38,829 nt of DNA from an uncultured Verrucomicrobia subdivision 3 bacterium (GCA_903865745.1 CAIPKV010000067.1:1-38829), one strand, 5' to 3'; positions 1-8,570 are shown, counted from the first letter of the stretch. Program-made: numbers and translations. Notes: a model not told the origin generated them from the sequence alone.

Positions 1-133
1 TAAAACCCAGCCACCTCGACCGAGTTAGTGCCCCGCACAAAGCGAGTAGCAAGGTCAACTTCCAAAAAAGGATTACCATTGGTCGGCCCATTGAAGGCCA
101 CATCAAATATCCCCCATTGCTCAACCACCGGCG
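1..133 (-). CDS. DUF5060-domain protein, N-terminal fragment (partial)
   Basis: Read on the minus strand from about 133 down to 1, the frame gives a segment containing EQWGIFDVAFNGP, then GNPFLEVDLATRFV and VEVAGF. This is the pattern of the DUF5060 domain found at the N-terminus of secreted glycoside-hydrolase-like proteins in Planctomycetes and Verrucomicrobia. The gene continues beyond the left edge. Its upstream end is abnormal: instead of a signal peptide and start codon, the frame runs antisense into the metallo-beta-lactamase remnant that begins near 134. The N-terminus therefore seems to have been lost at a junction around 123-134. The family call rests on about 40 residues, and the catalytic part is not visible. 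Confidence 0.55.
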
Positions 134-391
134 CATCGGCGTTTAGATGAAACTGTGGCGGAATTTGACGGCATTGTGAAAAACGCCTTGGACACAGGCG
201 GAAAAATTCTCGTGCCGACCTTTGCGGTTGGTCGCGCGCAATTGCTGATGTTGCTTTTAAGTAGGATGTTTCGTAGCAACATGGTGCGGCCGTTTCCAAT
301 TTTTCTCGACAGTCCGATGGCCATTTCCGCTACGGAAATTTACCGGCATCACCACGAATTATTCGATTTAAGTATTAAAAAGGTGTATTAA
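134..391 (+). pseudogene. Remnant of a beta-CASP metallo-beta-lactamase-fold RNA hydrolase
   Basis: The frame reads HRRLDETVAEFDGIVK, then GGKILVPTFAVGRAQLL, then FLDSPMAISATEIYRHH. These are hallmarks of the beta-CASP part of MBL-fold RNA-processing exonucleases (KH-less RNase J/YsiI-like family). Only about 85 residues remain of a protein that is usually about 450 long. The metal-binding HxHxDH part is absent upstream, and the C-terminal third is replaced by a short unrelated tail (SIKKVY) and a stop at 389-391. Homology begins at HRRL (134), before the first possible GTG start at 155, so a short intact gene starting there is unlikely. It is best read as a gene remnant, or as one side of an assembly junction. 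Confidence 0.6.
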
Positions 392-428
392 GTTAACCAA
401 ACTGACATCTAATATTTCAATAGTTATG

Positions 429-458
429 AAAAATGCCGGACGAATTTAATCGCCCGGC
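429..458 (-). terminator. Rho-independent terminator of ilvB
   Basis: An inverted repeat pairs GCCGG with CCGGC and CGA with TCG around an ATTTAA loop at 435-458. On the minus strand it is followed by ATTTTTC, giving the U-tract. It lies about 30 bp past the ilvB stop codon. Confidence 0.75.
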
Positions 459-489
459 CTTCTGCATTTAAAATGCAATGCAAATGCTG

Positions 490-2382
490 TTACGGCTTCC
501 AAATCATATCCGCCACAGTCTTACCGGCGGGGATGAACGGGATGACGTGCGTGCTATAGGGCACCACTACGTCCAGCACATAAGGCTCGTCAGCATCCAG
601 CATCCGCTGCATCGCTGCACGCAAATCCTTTTTATACATCACGCGCTCGCATTTCACACCAAAAGAATTGCAGACGCGAACATAGTCCGGATAGATGTCG
701 GGACGATGGTCAGGGTCACCGAGGTATGTATGGCCGCGGTTGCCACCATAGAAGTTGTCTTCCCATTGTACAACCATGCCGAGGTGCTGGTTGTTTAGGA
801 TGATGGCCTTGGCGGCAATCTTCTCAATGTGCGCAGTGGCCAGCTCCTGAATGTTCATAAGGAAGGAGCCGTCACCATCAATATCCACAACTTGCTTGTC
901 GGGATGCGCCACTTTCACCCCTAGTGCGGCGGGATAGCCGTAACCCATGGATCCGAGGCCGCCGCTGGTCACGAACTGACGGGGGAATTTGTATTTATAC
1001 CATTGGCCAGCCCACATCTGATGCTGGCCGACACCGGTGGTAATATAGGCCTCGCCTTTGGTCAGATTGTAAAGCTCTTCAATGACCATCTGTTGGAGAA
1101 TAACTTCACTCTCCTTGCCCCCCATGTGGTCAATCATGTGGTCGCTATTGGCGATCTCCGGCGTGATGCGATAGGCAAAGGGCGCCTTTTTCTGCCATTC
1201 GGCAATCTGCGCGAGCCAGGCCGTATGCTTCTTCTGAATAGGGCGCTGGGTCACGAGCTTGTTCAGGCGCGTCAACGCATCCTTGATATCACCAACCACC
1301 GGCAGATTTGCTTTGCGATTCTTGTTGAGCTCAGAGGCGTCAATATCGATATGAACAATCGTGCCGTGCTTACAGAACTCTTCGAACTTACCCGTCACAC
1401 GGTCGTCGAAGCGCACGCCGAACGCGAGCAGCAGGTCGGCCCCATCCTTGAGCTTGACCATCGGGTCGTTGAAGGACTTGCGATATTCGTATTCGCCGTT
1501 CACCGCCCAGTTCGCCGAGGCGGACCCGTGCATGCCCAGCCAGCGCAAAGAGAGCGGATGCGTCTCCGGGAAACCGCCGATGCCCATGAGCGTGGTGGTC
1601 ACCGGAATGTTCGTGGCTTCGGCAAACTTCTTAAGTTCTGCCGCCGCACCACTTGTAATGATGCCGCCACCACAATAAAGTACCGGACGCTCAGCCTTCT
1701 CGATCAGGCCAATGATTTCGTTGAGCGCGATATCGTCGGCCTTCAAATCCGGCTGGGTATAGCCACGTAAACCTTTCTTGACCTGCTCGAGTGTAGGCCA
1801 GACCGGCTGGGTCTTTACCTGCTGAATGTTCTTCGGGAAATCAATAACGACCGGCCCCGGCCGGCCACTCTGCGCAATATAAAACGCCTCCTTCACGATG
1901 CGTGGAATATCGTTGATGTCCGTGATGAGATAACTGTGCTTAACGATTGGCAGCGTCACGCCGATGATATCAGTTTCCTGAAACGCACCACGGCCAATCA
2001 TTGCCTGCGTCACCTGGCCGGTGATGGCGATCAGCGGACATGAATCCATGTAAGCGTCCGCTATGGCAGTGACGAGATTCGTTGCGCCCGGGCCGCTCGT
2101 GCCCATGCACACGCCAGCCTTGCCGGTAACGCGCGCATACCCTTCCGCCGCGAAACTGCCGCCCTGCTCGTGGCGCGGAAGAATGGTGCGAATCTTCGAC
2201 TTCGTAAGCGACTGGTGGATTTCCATGCTCGCGCCGCCGGGATAAGCGAAGATGACCTCGACGCCCTCGCGTTCCAGCGCCTCGACAAAGATGTCGCGGC
2301 CGAACATAGCCGGGCCTACCTCGGCACGCGGTTTAGCGGAAGGTTTCGTTTTTGCTTTGGCGGATGCTGTTGCTTTGCTCAT
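490..2382 (-). CDS. ilvB: Acetolactate synthase, large (catalytic) subunit
   Basis: This TPP-dependent cytosolic enzyme condenses pyruvate with pyruvate or 2-oxobutyrate in the first common step of valine, leucine and isoleucine synthesis. The 630-residue protein shows the N-terminal PYR domain with FAYPGGASMEIHQSL and the catalytic glutamate (E72 in RHEQGG), a central FAD-binding-like domain, and a C-terminal TPP domain with GDGSFLMNIQELATA followed by NNQHLGMV. The first 25 residues are a Lys/Ala/Ser-rich tail before the conserved core, giving a length somewhat above the usual 560-600. No regulatory subunit gene (ilvN/ilvH) is adjacent. Expression is very likely controlled by the attenuator at 2415-2540 just upstream. 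Confidence 0.96.
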   Translation of the reverse strand: MSKATASAKAKTKPSAKPRAEVGPAMFGRDIFVEALEREGVEVIFAYPGGASMEIHQSLTKSKIRTILPRHEQGGSFAAEGYARVTGKAGVCMGTSGPGATNLVTAIADAYMDSCPLIAITGQVTQAMIGRGAFQETDIIGVTLPIVKHSYLITDINDIPRIVKEAFYIAQSGRPGPVVIDFPKNIQQVKTQPVWPTLEQVKKGLRGYTQPDLKADDIALNEIIGLIEKAERPVLYCGGGIITSGAAAELKKFAEATNIPVTTTLMGIGGFPETHPLSLRWLGMHGSASANWAVNGEYEYRKSFNDPMVKLKDGADLLLAFGVRFDDRVTGKFEEFCKHGTIVHIDIDASELNKNRKANLPVVGDIKDALTRLNKLVTQRPIQKKHTAWLAQIAEWQKKAPFAYRITPEIANSDHMIDHMGGKESEVILQQMVIEELYNLTKGEAYITTGVGQHQMWAGQWYKYKFPRQFVTSGGLGSMGYGYPAALGVKVAHPDKQVVDIDGDGSFLMNIQELATAHIEKIAAKAIILNNQHLGMVVQWEDNFYGGNRGHTYLGDPDHRPDIYPDYVRVCNSFGVKCERVMYKKDLRAAMQRMLDADEPYVLDVVVPYSTHVIPFIPAGKTVADMIWKP

Positions 2383-2414
2383 TTTTTTCTTTGGTTGTGG
2401 CGGCTGGCCGAAGA

Positions 2415-2457
2415 TAACAAAAAACCCACGGCCATGACCAGCCGTGGGTTTTTGTTA
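2415..2457 (-). terminator. Attenuator terminator in the ilvB leader
   Basis: On the minus strand CCCACGGC and GCCGTGGG form a perfect 8-bp GC-rich stem around TGGTCATG. The stem is extended by AACAAAAA pairing with TTTTTGTT and followed by a T6 run. It lies between the leader-peptide stop (2469) and the ilvB start (2382), where it can end transcription before ilvB. The GCCGTCGG segment inside leader codons 19-21 can pair with the 5' arm CCCACGGC at 7 of 8 positions and so act as antiterminator. This is the classical layout of amino-acid attenuation. Confidence 0.88.
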
Positions 2458-2468
2458 AATTCTTACGT

Positions 2469-2540
2469 TCAACAAGCACCGACGGCGTCGCCAACTACGA
2501 CGACTACCAGACTAACGGCTTGTGTAACGTTTTTCAACAT
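2469..2540 (-). CDS. ilvB leader peptide (valine-rich, 23 aa)
   Basis: A short frame from ATG (2540) to TGA (2469-2471) encodes 23 residues, with VSLVVVVVG at positions 9-17. It has eight valines in all, five of them consecutive (codons GTA GTC GTC GTA GTT), plus two leucines. Slow translation of these codons when charged tRNA-Val is scarce would stall the ribosome and favour antitermination. E. coli ilvB has a comparable valine-rich leader. CGTCG and CGACG around the Val codons can form a small protector hairpin. No Shine-Dalgarno sequence precedes the ATG; see the promoter entry for a possible leaderless mRNA. Confidence 0.87.
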   Translation of the reverse strand: MLKNVTQAVSLVVVVVGDAVGAC

Positions 2541-2547
2541 TGGAGAG

Positions 2548-2576
2548 AGGGTAAAACGCCCGTGGCGTGGCGTCAA
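2548..2576 (-). promoter_or_regulatory. Predicted sigma-70-type promoter of the ilvB leader
   Basis: On the minus strand TTGACG (2576-2571) is separated by 17 bp from TACCCT (2553-2548). Transcription would then begin near 2541-2540, on or next to the leader-peptide ATG. That would make the leader mRNA leaderless and explain the lack of a ribosome-binding site. The -10 box is weak, so this is an inference from spacing and position. Confidence 0.45.
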
Positions 2577-2692
2577 GCGCGCTTTTGTCAAGTTGTGCAT
2601 CAGAATAGCGAGTCATCACCTCCCGAAACCAGCAAGTTACCCACAACTGGCATTTGACTATTTGCCGTTGTGCCCGAATAATCAGCGAAACC

Positions 2693-5461
2693 ATGCGCGA
2701 GGAAGGCAAAAAGAAACTCCTCTACCTAGCGATCTTCGTTATCGCGGGCGCAGAATTCCTTTTGGACATCATCACCCCGCTGGGAATCTCGGATTGGGTC
2801 TGGTATTTCATCCCGCTACTTTTGTCCATTCACGTAGGCAGCCGCCTGTTACCTTACCTGCTGGCCGGACTATTCTCATCGTTAATCTTATTGGGATTTG
2901 AACTATCGCCGCCCGGCATCGACCGTGAGATTGCGCTGCTTGGCCGGATTGTTGGTATCACCGCACTCTGGTTGATGGCCATGTTGATTTCACGCCGCAA
3001 AGAAGTAGATGATAACCTCCGGTTCACAGAACGTGCGCTTAAAACCATCAGCCAGTGTAATCAGGAGCTGGTGCGCGCCACCACCGAGTCCGCGCTGTTG
3101 CACGACCTTTGCAAGGTGATTGTCGAAAAGGGCGGCTATCGTATGGCGTGGGTGGGCTTCGCGGAATACGATACCCACAAATCCGTACGGGCAGTCGCTT
3201 GCGCTGGCTTTGACGAAGGTTATCTCGAGAAATCTAATATCACTTGGTCCGATGCGGCTGAACGTGGGCGAGGTCCTGTCGGCACCGCCGTCCGCACCGG
3301 CCGGATCACCATCTGCCACGACTTCCAATCTGATCCGGCGGTCACACCGTGGCGCGAGGAAGCGACGCGACGCGGCTTCGCCTCACTGATTGCGCTGCCA
3401 CTGCGCAATGCCGGGAAAGTTTTCGGGGTGTTGGCACTCTATGCCGCCGAAACCAACGCTTTCAATGCCACGGAGGTGGAACTGCTCACGGAATTGGCGG
3501 ATGATCTGGCCTACGGCATCCAAACGCTACGTACCCGCGCCGAGCACCAGCAGGCGGAGGCGGCGCTGGAACGTGAGCGCAATATGTTGCGCACACTGAT
3601 TGACAATATTCCAGACTCCGTCTACGTGCGGGATACGAATCTGCGTTGTTTGGTCGCCAACCAAACCCTCGCCCGGCGGCTGGGCGTTGCTTCGCCTGCC
3701 GATTTGATAGGCAAGGGCGACGCGGATTTCTTTAGCGCGGAACAGGCCGCGTTTTTTGCCGCCGCCGACCGCGAGGTTTTCGCTGGCCGCGCCTTGATCA
3801 ACTTCGAGCAGACCACCGTTTTCCCCACCGGTGAACATCGTATTATCCTGGTTAACAAAGTACCGCTCCTCGATGCCCAGGGAGTTGTTATCGGACTGGT
3901 TGGCATCGGACGCGACATCACCGAGCGCAAGCTGGATGAGGATAAAATCCGTGAGCAGGCCGAAATGCTCGACCTCGCTCATGACGCCATCAACATCCGC
4001 GACCTAGACAACCGCATTCTTTACTGGAATCGCGGGGCCGAGCGCATCTATGGCTGGAGCCGCACCGAAGCCATTGGTCGGACGACGACAGAATTGCTCA
4101 AGCTCAATCCTATAAAAGTTGCCGATGCCCGCAGCCAGTTACTCGAAAGAGGGTTTTGGAATGGTGAACTTACCGCCCACGCCAAGGACGGCCGGGAGTT
4201 AATCATCGAATCCACCTGGACCCTCGTGCGCGACGAATCCGGCCAGCCTAAATCCATTTTCACCCACAGCGTGGACTTTACCGAAACCCGCAAGTTGGAA
4301 CAACAGGCCGCGCGCAGCCAGCGCATCGAAAGTCTTGGCACCCTGGCCAGCGGCGTGGCGCATGACCTGAACAACATCCTCACGCCCATCATGGTTTCCA
4401 TCAGCCTGCTCAAGGAGCAAACCAAGGACCCGATGTTGCTGCGCCTGCTCGGCAGTCTGGACGCCAGCACCCAGCGCGGCGCGCAGCTCGTGAAGCAAAT
4501 CCTCACCTTCGGTCGCGGCGTCATGGGCGAACGTATTCCACTGGATCTGCGGCAAATCGTCCGCGAAATCCGGCAGCTCATTCAGGAGACGTTTCCCGTA
4601 GCCATCCAACTGGAGATTAATACGCCGGAACATCTCTGGCTCGTCAGCGGCGACCACACGCAGCTCCACCAGGTTTTGCTCAACCTCGCCATCAACGCCC
4701 GCGACGCCATGCCCGGCGGCGGCCAGCTCACCATTGCTTTTCAGAACCATGCCGTCGAGCCGATGTATGCCGGCCTCAATCCCGACGCCCGCCCCGGCCC
4801 GCACATCCTCATCCAAGTCACCGACACCGGCACGGGCATCCCCCCAGAAATCATCGGCCGAATCTTCGACCCCTTTTTCTCCACCAAGCCGCCCGGTCAG
4901 GGCACCGGCCTCGGGCTCGCGACCACCTTCGGCATCGTCAAGAGCCATGGCGGTTTCATTAATGTCTATAGCGAACCCGGCAAAGGCAGCACCTTCAAAA
5001 TCTATCTACCCGCCCAGATCAGCACCGGCCAAACCGAGTACCGCTCCGTCAGCCAAGGCGACCTGCCGCGCGGCCATAATGAACTCGTCCTGCTCGTGGA
5101 TGACGAAGAGGCCATCTGCAGCACCGTCAAAAAAATTCTCGAACGCCACGGTTACCGTGTCATCACCGCCGCCCACGGCGCGGAAGCCATTTCCTTATAC
5201 GCCGCTCAAGGTTCCGAAATCGCCGTCGTCATCACCGACATGCACATGCCCATCATGGACGGGCCCGCCACCATCGTCGCCCTTCTGTCCATGAATCCGC
5301 GCGTCAGAATCATCGGCTCCAGTGGTCTCGCTGCCAATGGCGGCGTCGCCAAGGCCGCCAGCTCCGGTGTCCGGCATTTCGTTCCCAAGCCCTACACCGC
5401 CGAGAAAATGCTGCGCACCCTCCGCGAAGTTCTCGACCACAGTTCCGAACCACAGATTTAG
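2693..5461 (+). CDS. Hybrid sensor histidine kinase (TM-GAF-PAS-PAS-HisKA-HATPase-REC)
   Basis: A membrane-bound kinase of 922 residues from the ATG at 2693; the frame is open further upstream but lacks convincing start signals. Domains in order: about four hydrophobic segments (residues 5-95), a GAF domain (about 110-275), two PAS domains (about 285-405 and 410-535), a HisKA dimerisation helix with H557 in GVAHDLNNILTP, a HATPase domain (DTGTGIPPEIIGRIFDPFF and GTGLGLAT), and a C-terminal receiver with D849 in ITDMHMP and the conserved lysine in PKPY. Autophosphorylation followed by transfer to its own receiver is expected; no separate output regulator is adjacent. The ligand is unknown. It is divergent from ilvB across a shared 150-bp region. 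Confidence 0.9.
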   Translation: MREEGKKKLLYLAIFVIAGAEFLLDIITPLGISDWVWYFIPLLLSIHVGSRLLPYLLAGLFSSLILLGFELSPPGIDREIALLGRIVGITALWLMAMLISRRKEVDDNLRFTERALKTISQCNQELVRATTESALLHDLCKVIVEKGGYRMAWVGFAEYDTHKSVRAVACAGFDEGYLEKSNITWSDAAERGRGPVGTAVRTGRITICHDFQSDPAVTPWREEATRRGFASLIALPLRNAGKVFGVLALYAAETNAFNATEVELLTELADDLAYGIQTLRTRAEHQQAEAALERERNMLRTLIDNIPDSVYVRDTNLRCLVANQTLARRLGVASPADLIGKGDADFFSAEQAAFFAAADREVFAGRALINFEQTTVFPTGEHRIILVNKVPLLDAQGVVIGLVGIGRDITERKLDEDKIREQAEMLDLAHDAINIRDLDNRILYWNRGAERIYGWSRTEAIGRTTTELLKLNPIKVADARSQLLERGFWNGELTAHAKDGRELIIESTWTLVRDESGQPKSIFTHSVDFTETRKLEQQAARSQRIESLGTLASGVAHDLNNILTPIMVSISLLKEQTKDPMLLRLLGSLDASTQRGAQLVKQILTFGRGVMGERIPLDLRQIVREIRQLIQETFPVAIQLEINTPEHLWLVSGDHTQLHQVLLNLAINARDAMPGGGQLTIAFQNHAVEPMYAGLNPDARPGPHILIQVTDTGTGIPPEIIGRIFDPFFSTKPPGQGTGLGLATTFGIVKSHGGFINVYSEPGKGSTFKIYLPAQISTGQTEYRSVSQGDLPRGHNELVLLVDDEEAICSTVKKILERHGYRVITAAHGAEAISLYAAQGSEIAVVITDMHMPIMDGPATIVALLSMNPRVRIIGSSGLAANGGVAKAASSGVRHFVPKPYTAEKMLRTLREVLDHSSEPQI

Positions 5462-5492
5462 CGCGGACAACGGATCAATTCCCAACGAAATA

Positions 5493-5528
5493 AAATCGCC
5501 GCCCCGGTTCGAACCCGGGCGGCGATTT
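5493..5528. terminator. Bidirectional terminator between convergent genes
   Basis: AAATCGCCGCCC and GGGCGGCGATTT form a perfect stem with a CCGG-rich inner part and TTCGAA at the tip. A/T runs on both sides allow termination of the kinase (plus) and of the secreted-protein gene (minus), which converge here. Confidence 0.85.
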
Positions 5529-5551
5529 GCTTTTAATCTATTAACGCCTGA

Positions 5552-7450
5552 TTAGTTCAATTGCGGCGGGCGCGGCGCGTAAACTTTCAACGTCAAGCCG
5601 TCGGCATCGGCGGTACCGCCGAAGACCGAGAGATAAAAGTATTTGGATACGGCGTCAAAATCGGGCAGCAGCGAGAAGTCCGCCCAATCGCGGAACGCCG
5701 GCGGAAACATCTTCGTCGCCGCATTGTCCGTGGCCGACAACTTCATGAATTTGAACGCCGCGCGCATCGTTTCGCGCTGGTTCTCATAGCTGAACAGTCC
5801 GCCGTGGGTGCCGCCCACATGGCCCGCAGCGTCGGCAATGCCGGGCGTTTCGTTCAACGGCTTCAGCTTGCCGTCCGCGCTGCGAAGATATTCCTCGAGG
5901 ATGGTGGTGGTCTTGCTGATGGCCACATACCCCCCCGCAGACGCAAGATAAAGATAGCTCGGCGCGGCGGTGCTGCCGTCGGGGTGAACTTGCCCGCGCT
6001 GGGCGATACTATAAATCTTGTGGCCGACAAAGTCGCGCGGCGCGGGCGCGGTATCTTGCGGCGCCGCGAGCGACGCCAGATTCTTAACCGCATTAATGAC
6101 CTGCTCGGGATTCGATACCGCCACGAGATAGATTGCCGGCGGATTACCAAAGTCCGTCAACGAATCGCCTACCGGCGCCTTGCCGTAGACCACGATATCA
6201 TCGCCAAGGTTGCCGAAGAGGTTCGCGCGCAGATCGAAGCCCGGGTCTTTCACTTGCGCCAGCGTATTGGCCATATCAATCACCGAGTTCAGGCCCGCGA
6301 GTCCTTGCGGCGAAATCACCGCCACCATCTTTTGCAGTTCCGCCCAGGTCTGTTTGCCGTCGAGACGAACGCGCGTAAACTTCGTAGCGTCCGCCGGCAC
6401 AAACGCCGGGATACCCGCGTCTTTCGCCGGCAACGCCAAGATCTTGAGCAGACCGGTGCGCGTCGCTTCCGGGGCCGTGAGATGCAGCGCAATCGTCGAG
6501 CCTTCCGGTTTCTCGCGCACGGCGAAGCTGGCCGATTTCAATCCACCCAGCCCCGTCGCACCCAGAATTTTTGCACCGGCAAACTGCGGCATGGCCGACG
6601 GCGTCGCGTCATCACCACTGGGCGAACTGGAAGCCGTGATCAGGTCAAAGGTTTTCGTGGCGTTGAACCAACCATAATATACTGGCGCATCGCGGAACTG
6701 CGACAGCTTGTCGCCCGCGAACGTCGCATCATCCGCCACCGCCGGCAGACTGCTGCCCGTGAGATGGGCCGCCAGCACTTCGGCCGCCTTGACCGAACTC
6801 GCCGCCACGAGCAGCGACTGATATTGCGTGAAATAAACCTCCACCGTCGGGTCCGGCTTCGCGTCCTTGCCGATCTCCGAGACCGGCGCCTTCTTCGGCA
6901 GGATACCGGCAAAGTCATTACTGTTCAGCGGCACCACCGTGAAGCTCAGGCCATGCAACGTTTCCGTGCGCAGCTTGCGCCCCGCGTCCTTCCACTTCTT
7001 CGTCAGCGCAGTGAGATTGGTTTTCAACAAATCGCTCTGAGCCTTCGCGTCGAGCAGCAGAATCAATCCCGGCGCGACGGCGTCATGTCCGTTCGAACCA
7101 TTCACCGTGATGGCGAGCGTGAACTGCCCCTGCGGCAGCGCGAGGAAATCTGCCACCTTGAGACCCAGATCCTTCTCAATGGGCGCGACAAACTTCTCAT
7201 TGAACTTAGTCATGAGCTTGTCGTGAAACGGCTGCATTGCCGGATCATTCCAGCACATGATTTGCGGCGAGGTTTTGCACGCCGCGCGGAAGGCGTTGGC
7301 ATCCGGCACCGTGAAAAACGCCAGCGTGTCCGCCGGCAACAGGCTCTCGGCCGGGGCGATGGCGGCGCGCGCCGTTGAGGCGGGCGCCAGTAACAGGCTG
7401 GTGGCGATGGCGGCGCAGGCCACTGTGAACCGGCGGATGGTAATAATCAT
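5552..7450 (-). CDS. Secreted protein of unknown function (DUF3352-like)
   Basis: A protein of 632 residues from the ATG at 7450. That start puts a clean signal peptide (MIITIRRF, then a hydrophobic stretch ending in APASTARA) at the N-terminus; the frame is open for 26 more codons upstream. The early segment AESLLPADTLAFFTVPDANAF resembles the opening of DUF3352-type exported proteins, where a phrase like 'LPADT-avv-vpd' is typical. The rest alternates beta-rich and helical stretches without catalytic motifs or membrane segments. It is probably periplasmic or surface-located. The bidirectional hairpin at 5493-5528 ends its transcript. Function is not recognised; the family assignment is tentative. 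Confidence 0.75.
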   Translation of the reverse strand: MIITIRRFTVACAAIATSLLLAPASTARAAIAPAESLLPADTLAFFTVPDANAFRAACKTSPQIMCWNDPAMQPFHDKLMTKFNEKFVAPIEKDLGLKVADFLALPQGQFTLAITVNGSNGHDAVAPGLILLLDAKAQSDLLKTNLTALTKKWKDAGRKLRTETLHGLSFTVVPLNSNDFAGILPKKAPVSEIGKDAKPDPTVEVYFTQYQSLLVAASSVKAAEVLAAHLTGSSLPAVADDATFAGDKLSQFRDAPVYYGWFNATKTFDLITASSSPSGDDATPSAMPQFAGAKILGATGLGGLKSASFAVREKPEGSTIALHLTAPEATRTGLLKILALPAKDAGIPAFVPADATKFTRVRLDGKQTWAELQKMVAVISPQGLAGLNSVIDMANTLAQVKDPGFDLRANLFGNLGDDIVVYGKAPVGDSLTDFGNPPAIYLVAVSNPEQVINAVKNLASLAAPQDTAPAPRDFVGHKIYSIAQRGQVHPDGSTAAPSYLYLASAGGYVAISKTTTILEEYLRSADGKLKPLNETPGIADAAGHVGGTHGGLFSYENQRETMRAAFKFMKLSATDNAATKMFPPAFRDWADFSLLPDFDAVSKYFYLSVFGGTADADGLTLKVYAPRPPQLN

Positions 7451-7618
7451 AATTTTAATCTTTAAAGCTTTAATGGCAACGGACCCACAGCATGACGCAA
7501 CCGCCGCCGTTGCCAATCCAAAAAACAAACTGGACGCCCCCGCACGCTAAGGATAGGGTATGGACATGAAACTAGCGGCGCGCGGGTACAACCGGGTTGC
7601 CACGGTTCTTAAAATACC

Positions 7619-8104
7619 ATGAACAGCACCAACACCTTCATCTTCTATCCGCATATTGCCAACTGGATCGCGTGCATCACCTTCTTCGCGGCCTTTCTGC
7701 TGACCCTGTCGCCCACCGAGAAAAGGGCGAGGGTCGCGGCGGTATTGTTCAGTTTCGGTCTGCTGGCGCGGCTCATCAATCTCGCAGTCCTCAATTTCAG
7801 CGTCGTCACTTCCGGCAGCGATGGTCAGCCGACCAATGTGCATCCCACGATGTCGCTGATCTCCTCCTTCTGGATCATGATCTATGCGATTGCCGCCATC
7901 TGGCTGTTGTTACCGTACCTGCCGCAGACGCGCGCCCTCTTTCTGGGCAAGGTGTTGCATCTCGTGATCCTGCCGCCGCTGGTGCTCTGGCTGTCAGTCG
8001 GCCTGGTGAATCACACCATCACCGTGCTCCCCTACGATCTGACCTGGCTGGTTTACACGCTGCTGTGGTTCCGGATTCGGGAAGCCTACGCGCCCAAAGC
8101 GTAA
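7619..8104 (+). CDS. Small integral membrane protein, hypothetical
   Basis: A 161-residue protein with about five hydrophobic segments (roughly residues 10-30, 40-60, 82-105, 112-132 and 138-152) and short polar loops. It starts at ATG 7619, divergent from the secreted-protein gene. No catalytic or transport motif is recognised. Good hydrophobic patterning and a GC-rich third codon position support it being coding. Family unknown. Confidence 0.65.
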   Translation: MNSTNTFIFYPHIANWIACITFFAAFLLTLSPTEKRARVAAVLFSFGLLARLINLAVLNFSVVTSGSDGQPTNVHPTMSLISSFWIMIYAIAAIWLLLPYLPQTRALFLGKVLHLVILPPLVLWLSVGLVNHTITVLPYDLTWLVYTLLWFRIREAYAPKA

Positions 8105-8286
8105 ATCCCTGACCTCGCCAAATCCCCTTCCTGCCTGCCTGCTTTCCTGATTGGAAACCTGCTGGCGGGGTCTTGAAAAACCTTCGGGACGGCTGCGCGC
8201 GGCAGTCACACTGTCCACTTTTGAGCATTTCCCATCGCAGAAGGGTTAAACCGGCTTGATTTTAGGGTTTTTAGCGGTTTCACAGC

Positions 8287-8517
8287 CATTTCCACCGATG
8301 CGGTTGCGATTTCCCCCCATGCGGATGTCATTTCCCCCGTTGCGGAAATCATTTCCCCCGTTGCGGAAATCATTTCTACCGATGCGGAAATGATTTCTGC
8401 CGATGCGGAAACCGCTTCCACCGATGCGATTGTCATTTTTCGCGATGCGGTTGACGTTTCTACCGATGCGGAAATGGTTTTTGCCACTGCGGTTGCAGCA
8501 TTTCCATCGCGCAATAT
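8287..8517. repeat. 21-bp tandem repeat array A (about 11 units)
   Basis: Ten to eleven contiguous units of exactly 21 bp, typified by CATTTCCCCCGTTGCGG plus AAAT. Units 3 and 4 (8329-8349 and 8350-8370) are identical; the others vary mainly at unit ends while the core GATGCGG/GTTGCGG is kept. There is no indel, so phase is held for 210 bp, and units after 8497 are degenerate. Both strands stay open in one frame as seven-residue repeats, but with no convincing start signal. It lies in the 620-bp gap between the membrane-protein gene and dxr. Confidence 0.85.
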
Positions 8518-8570
8518 GGCAATGTCATCGGTATTTATGGCGGGTTTAATGACCAATGACGGAATTCAAC

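Noticed and set aside
5506-5520. GGTTCGAACCC, resembling a tRNA T-arm
   Set aside because: It is the tip of the perfect inverted repeat of the bidirectional terminator; no acceptor, D or anticodon arm is nearby.
5561-7378. 605-codon open frame on the plus strand
   Set aside because: It is antisense to the secreted-protein gene; composition is Arg-rich and shadow-like, without domains, and the minus frame has a signal peptide and natural codon use.
8206-8556. 116-residue heptad-repeat protein on the minus strand
   Set aside because: The frame stays open because the 21-bp array is a multiple of three; both strands are open and there is no start signal, so it is listed only as a repeat.
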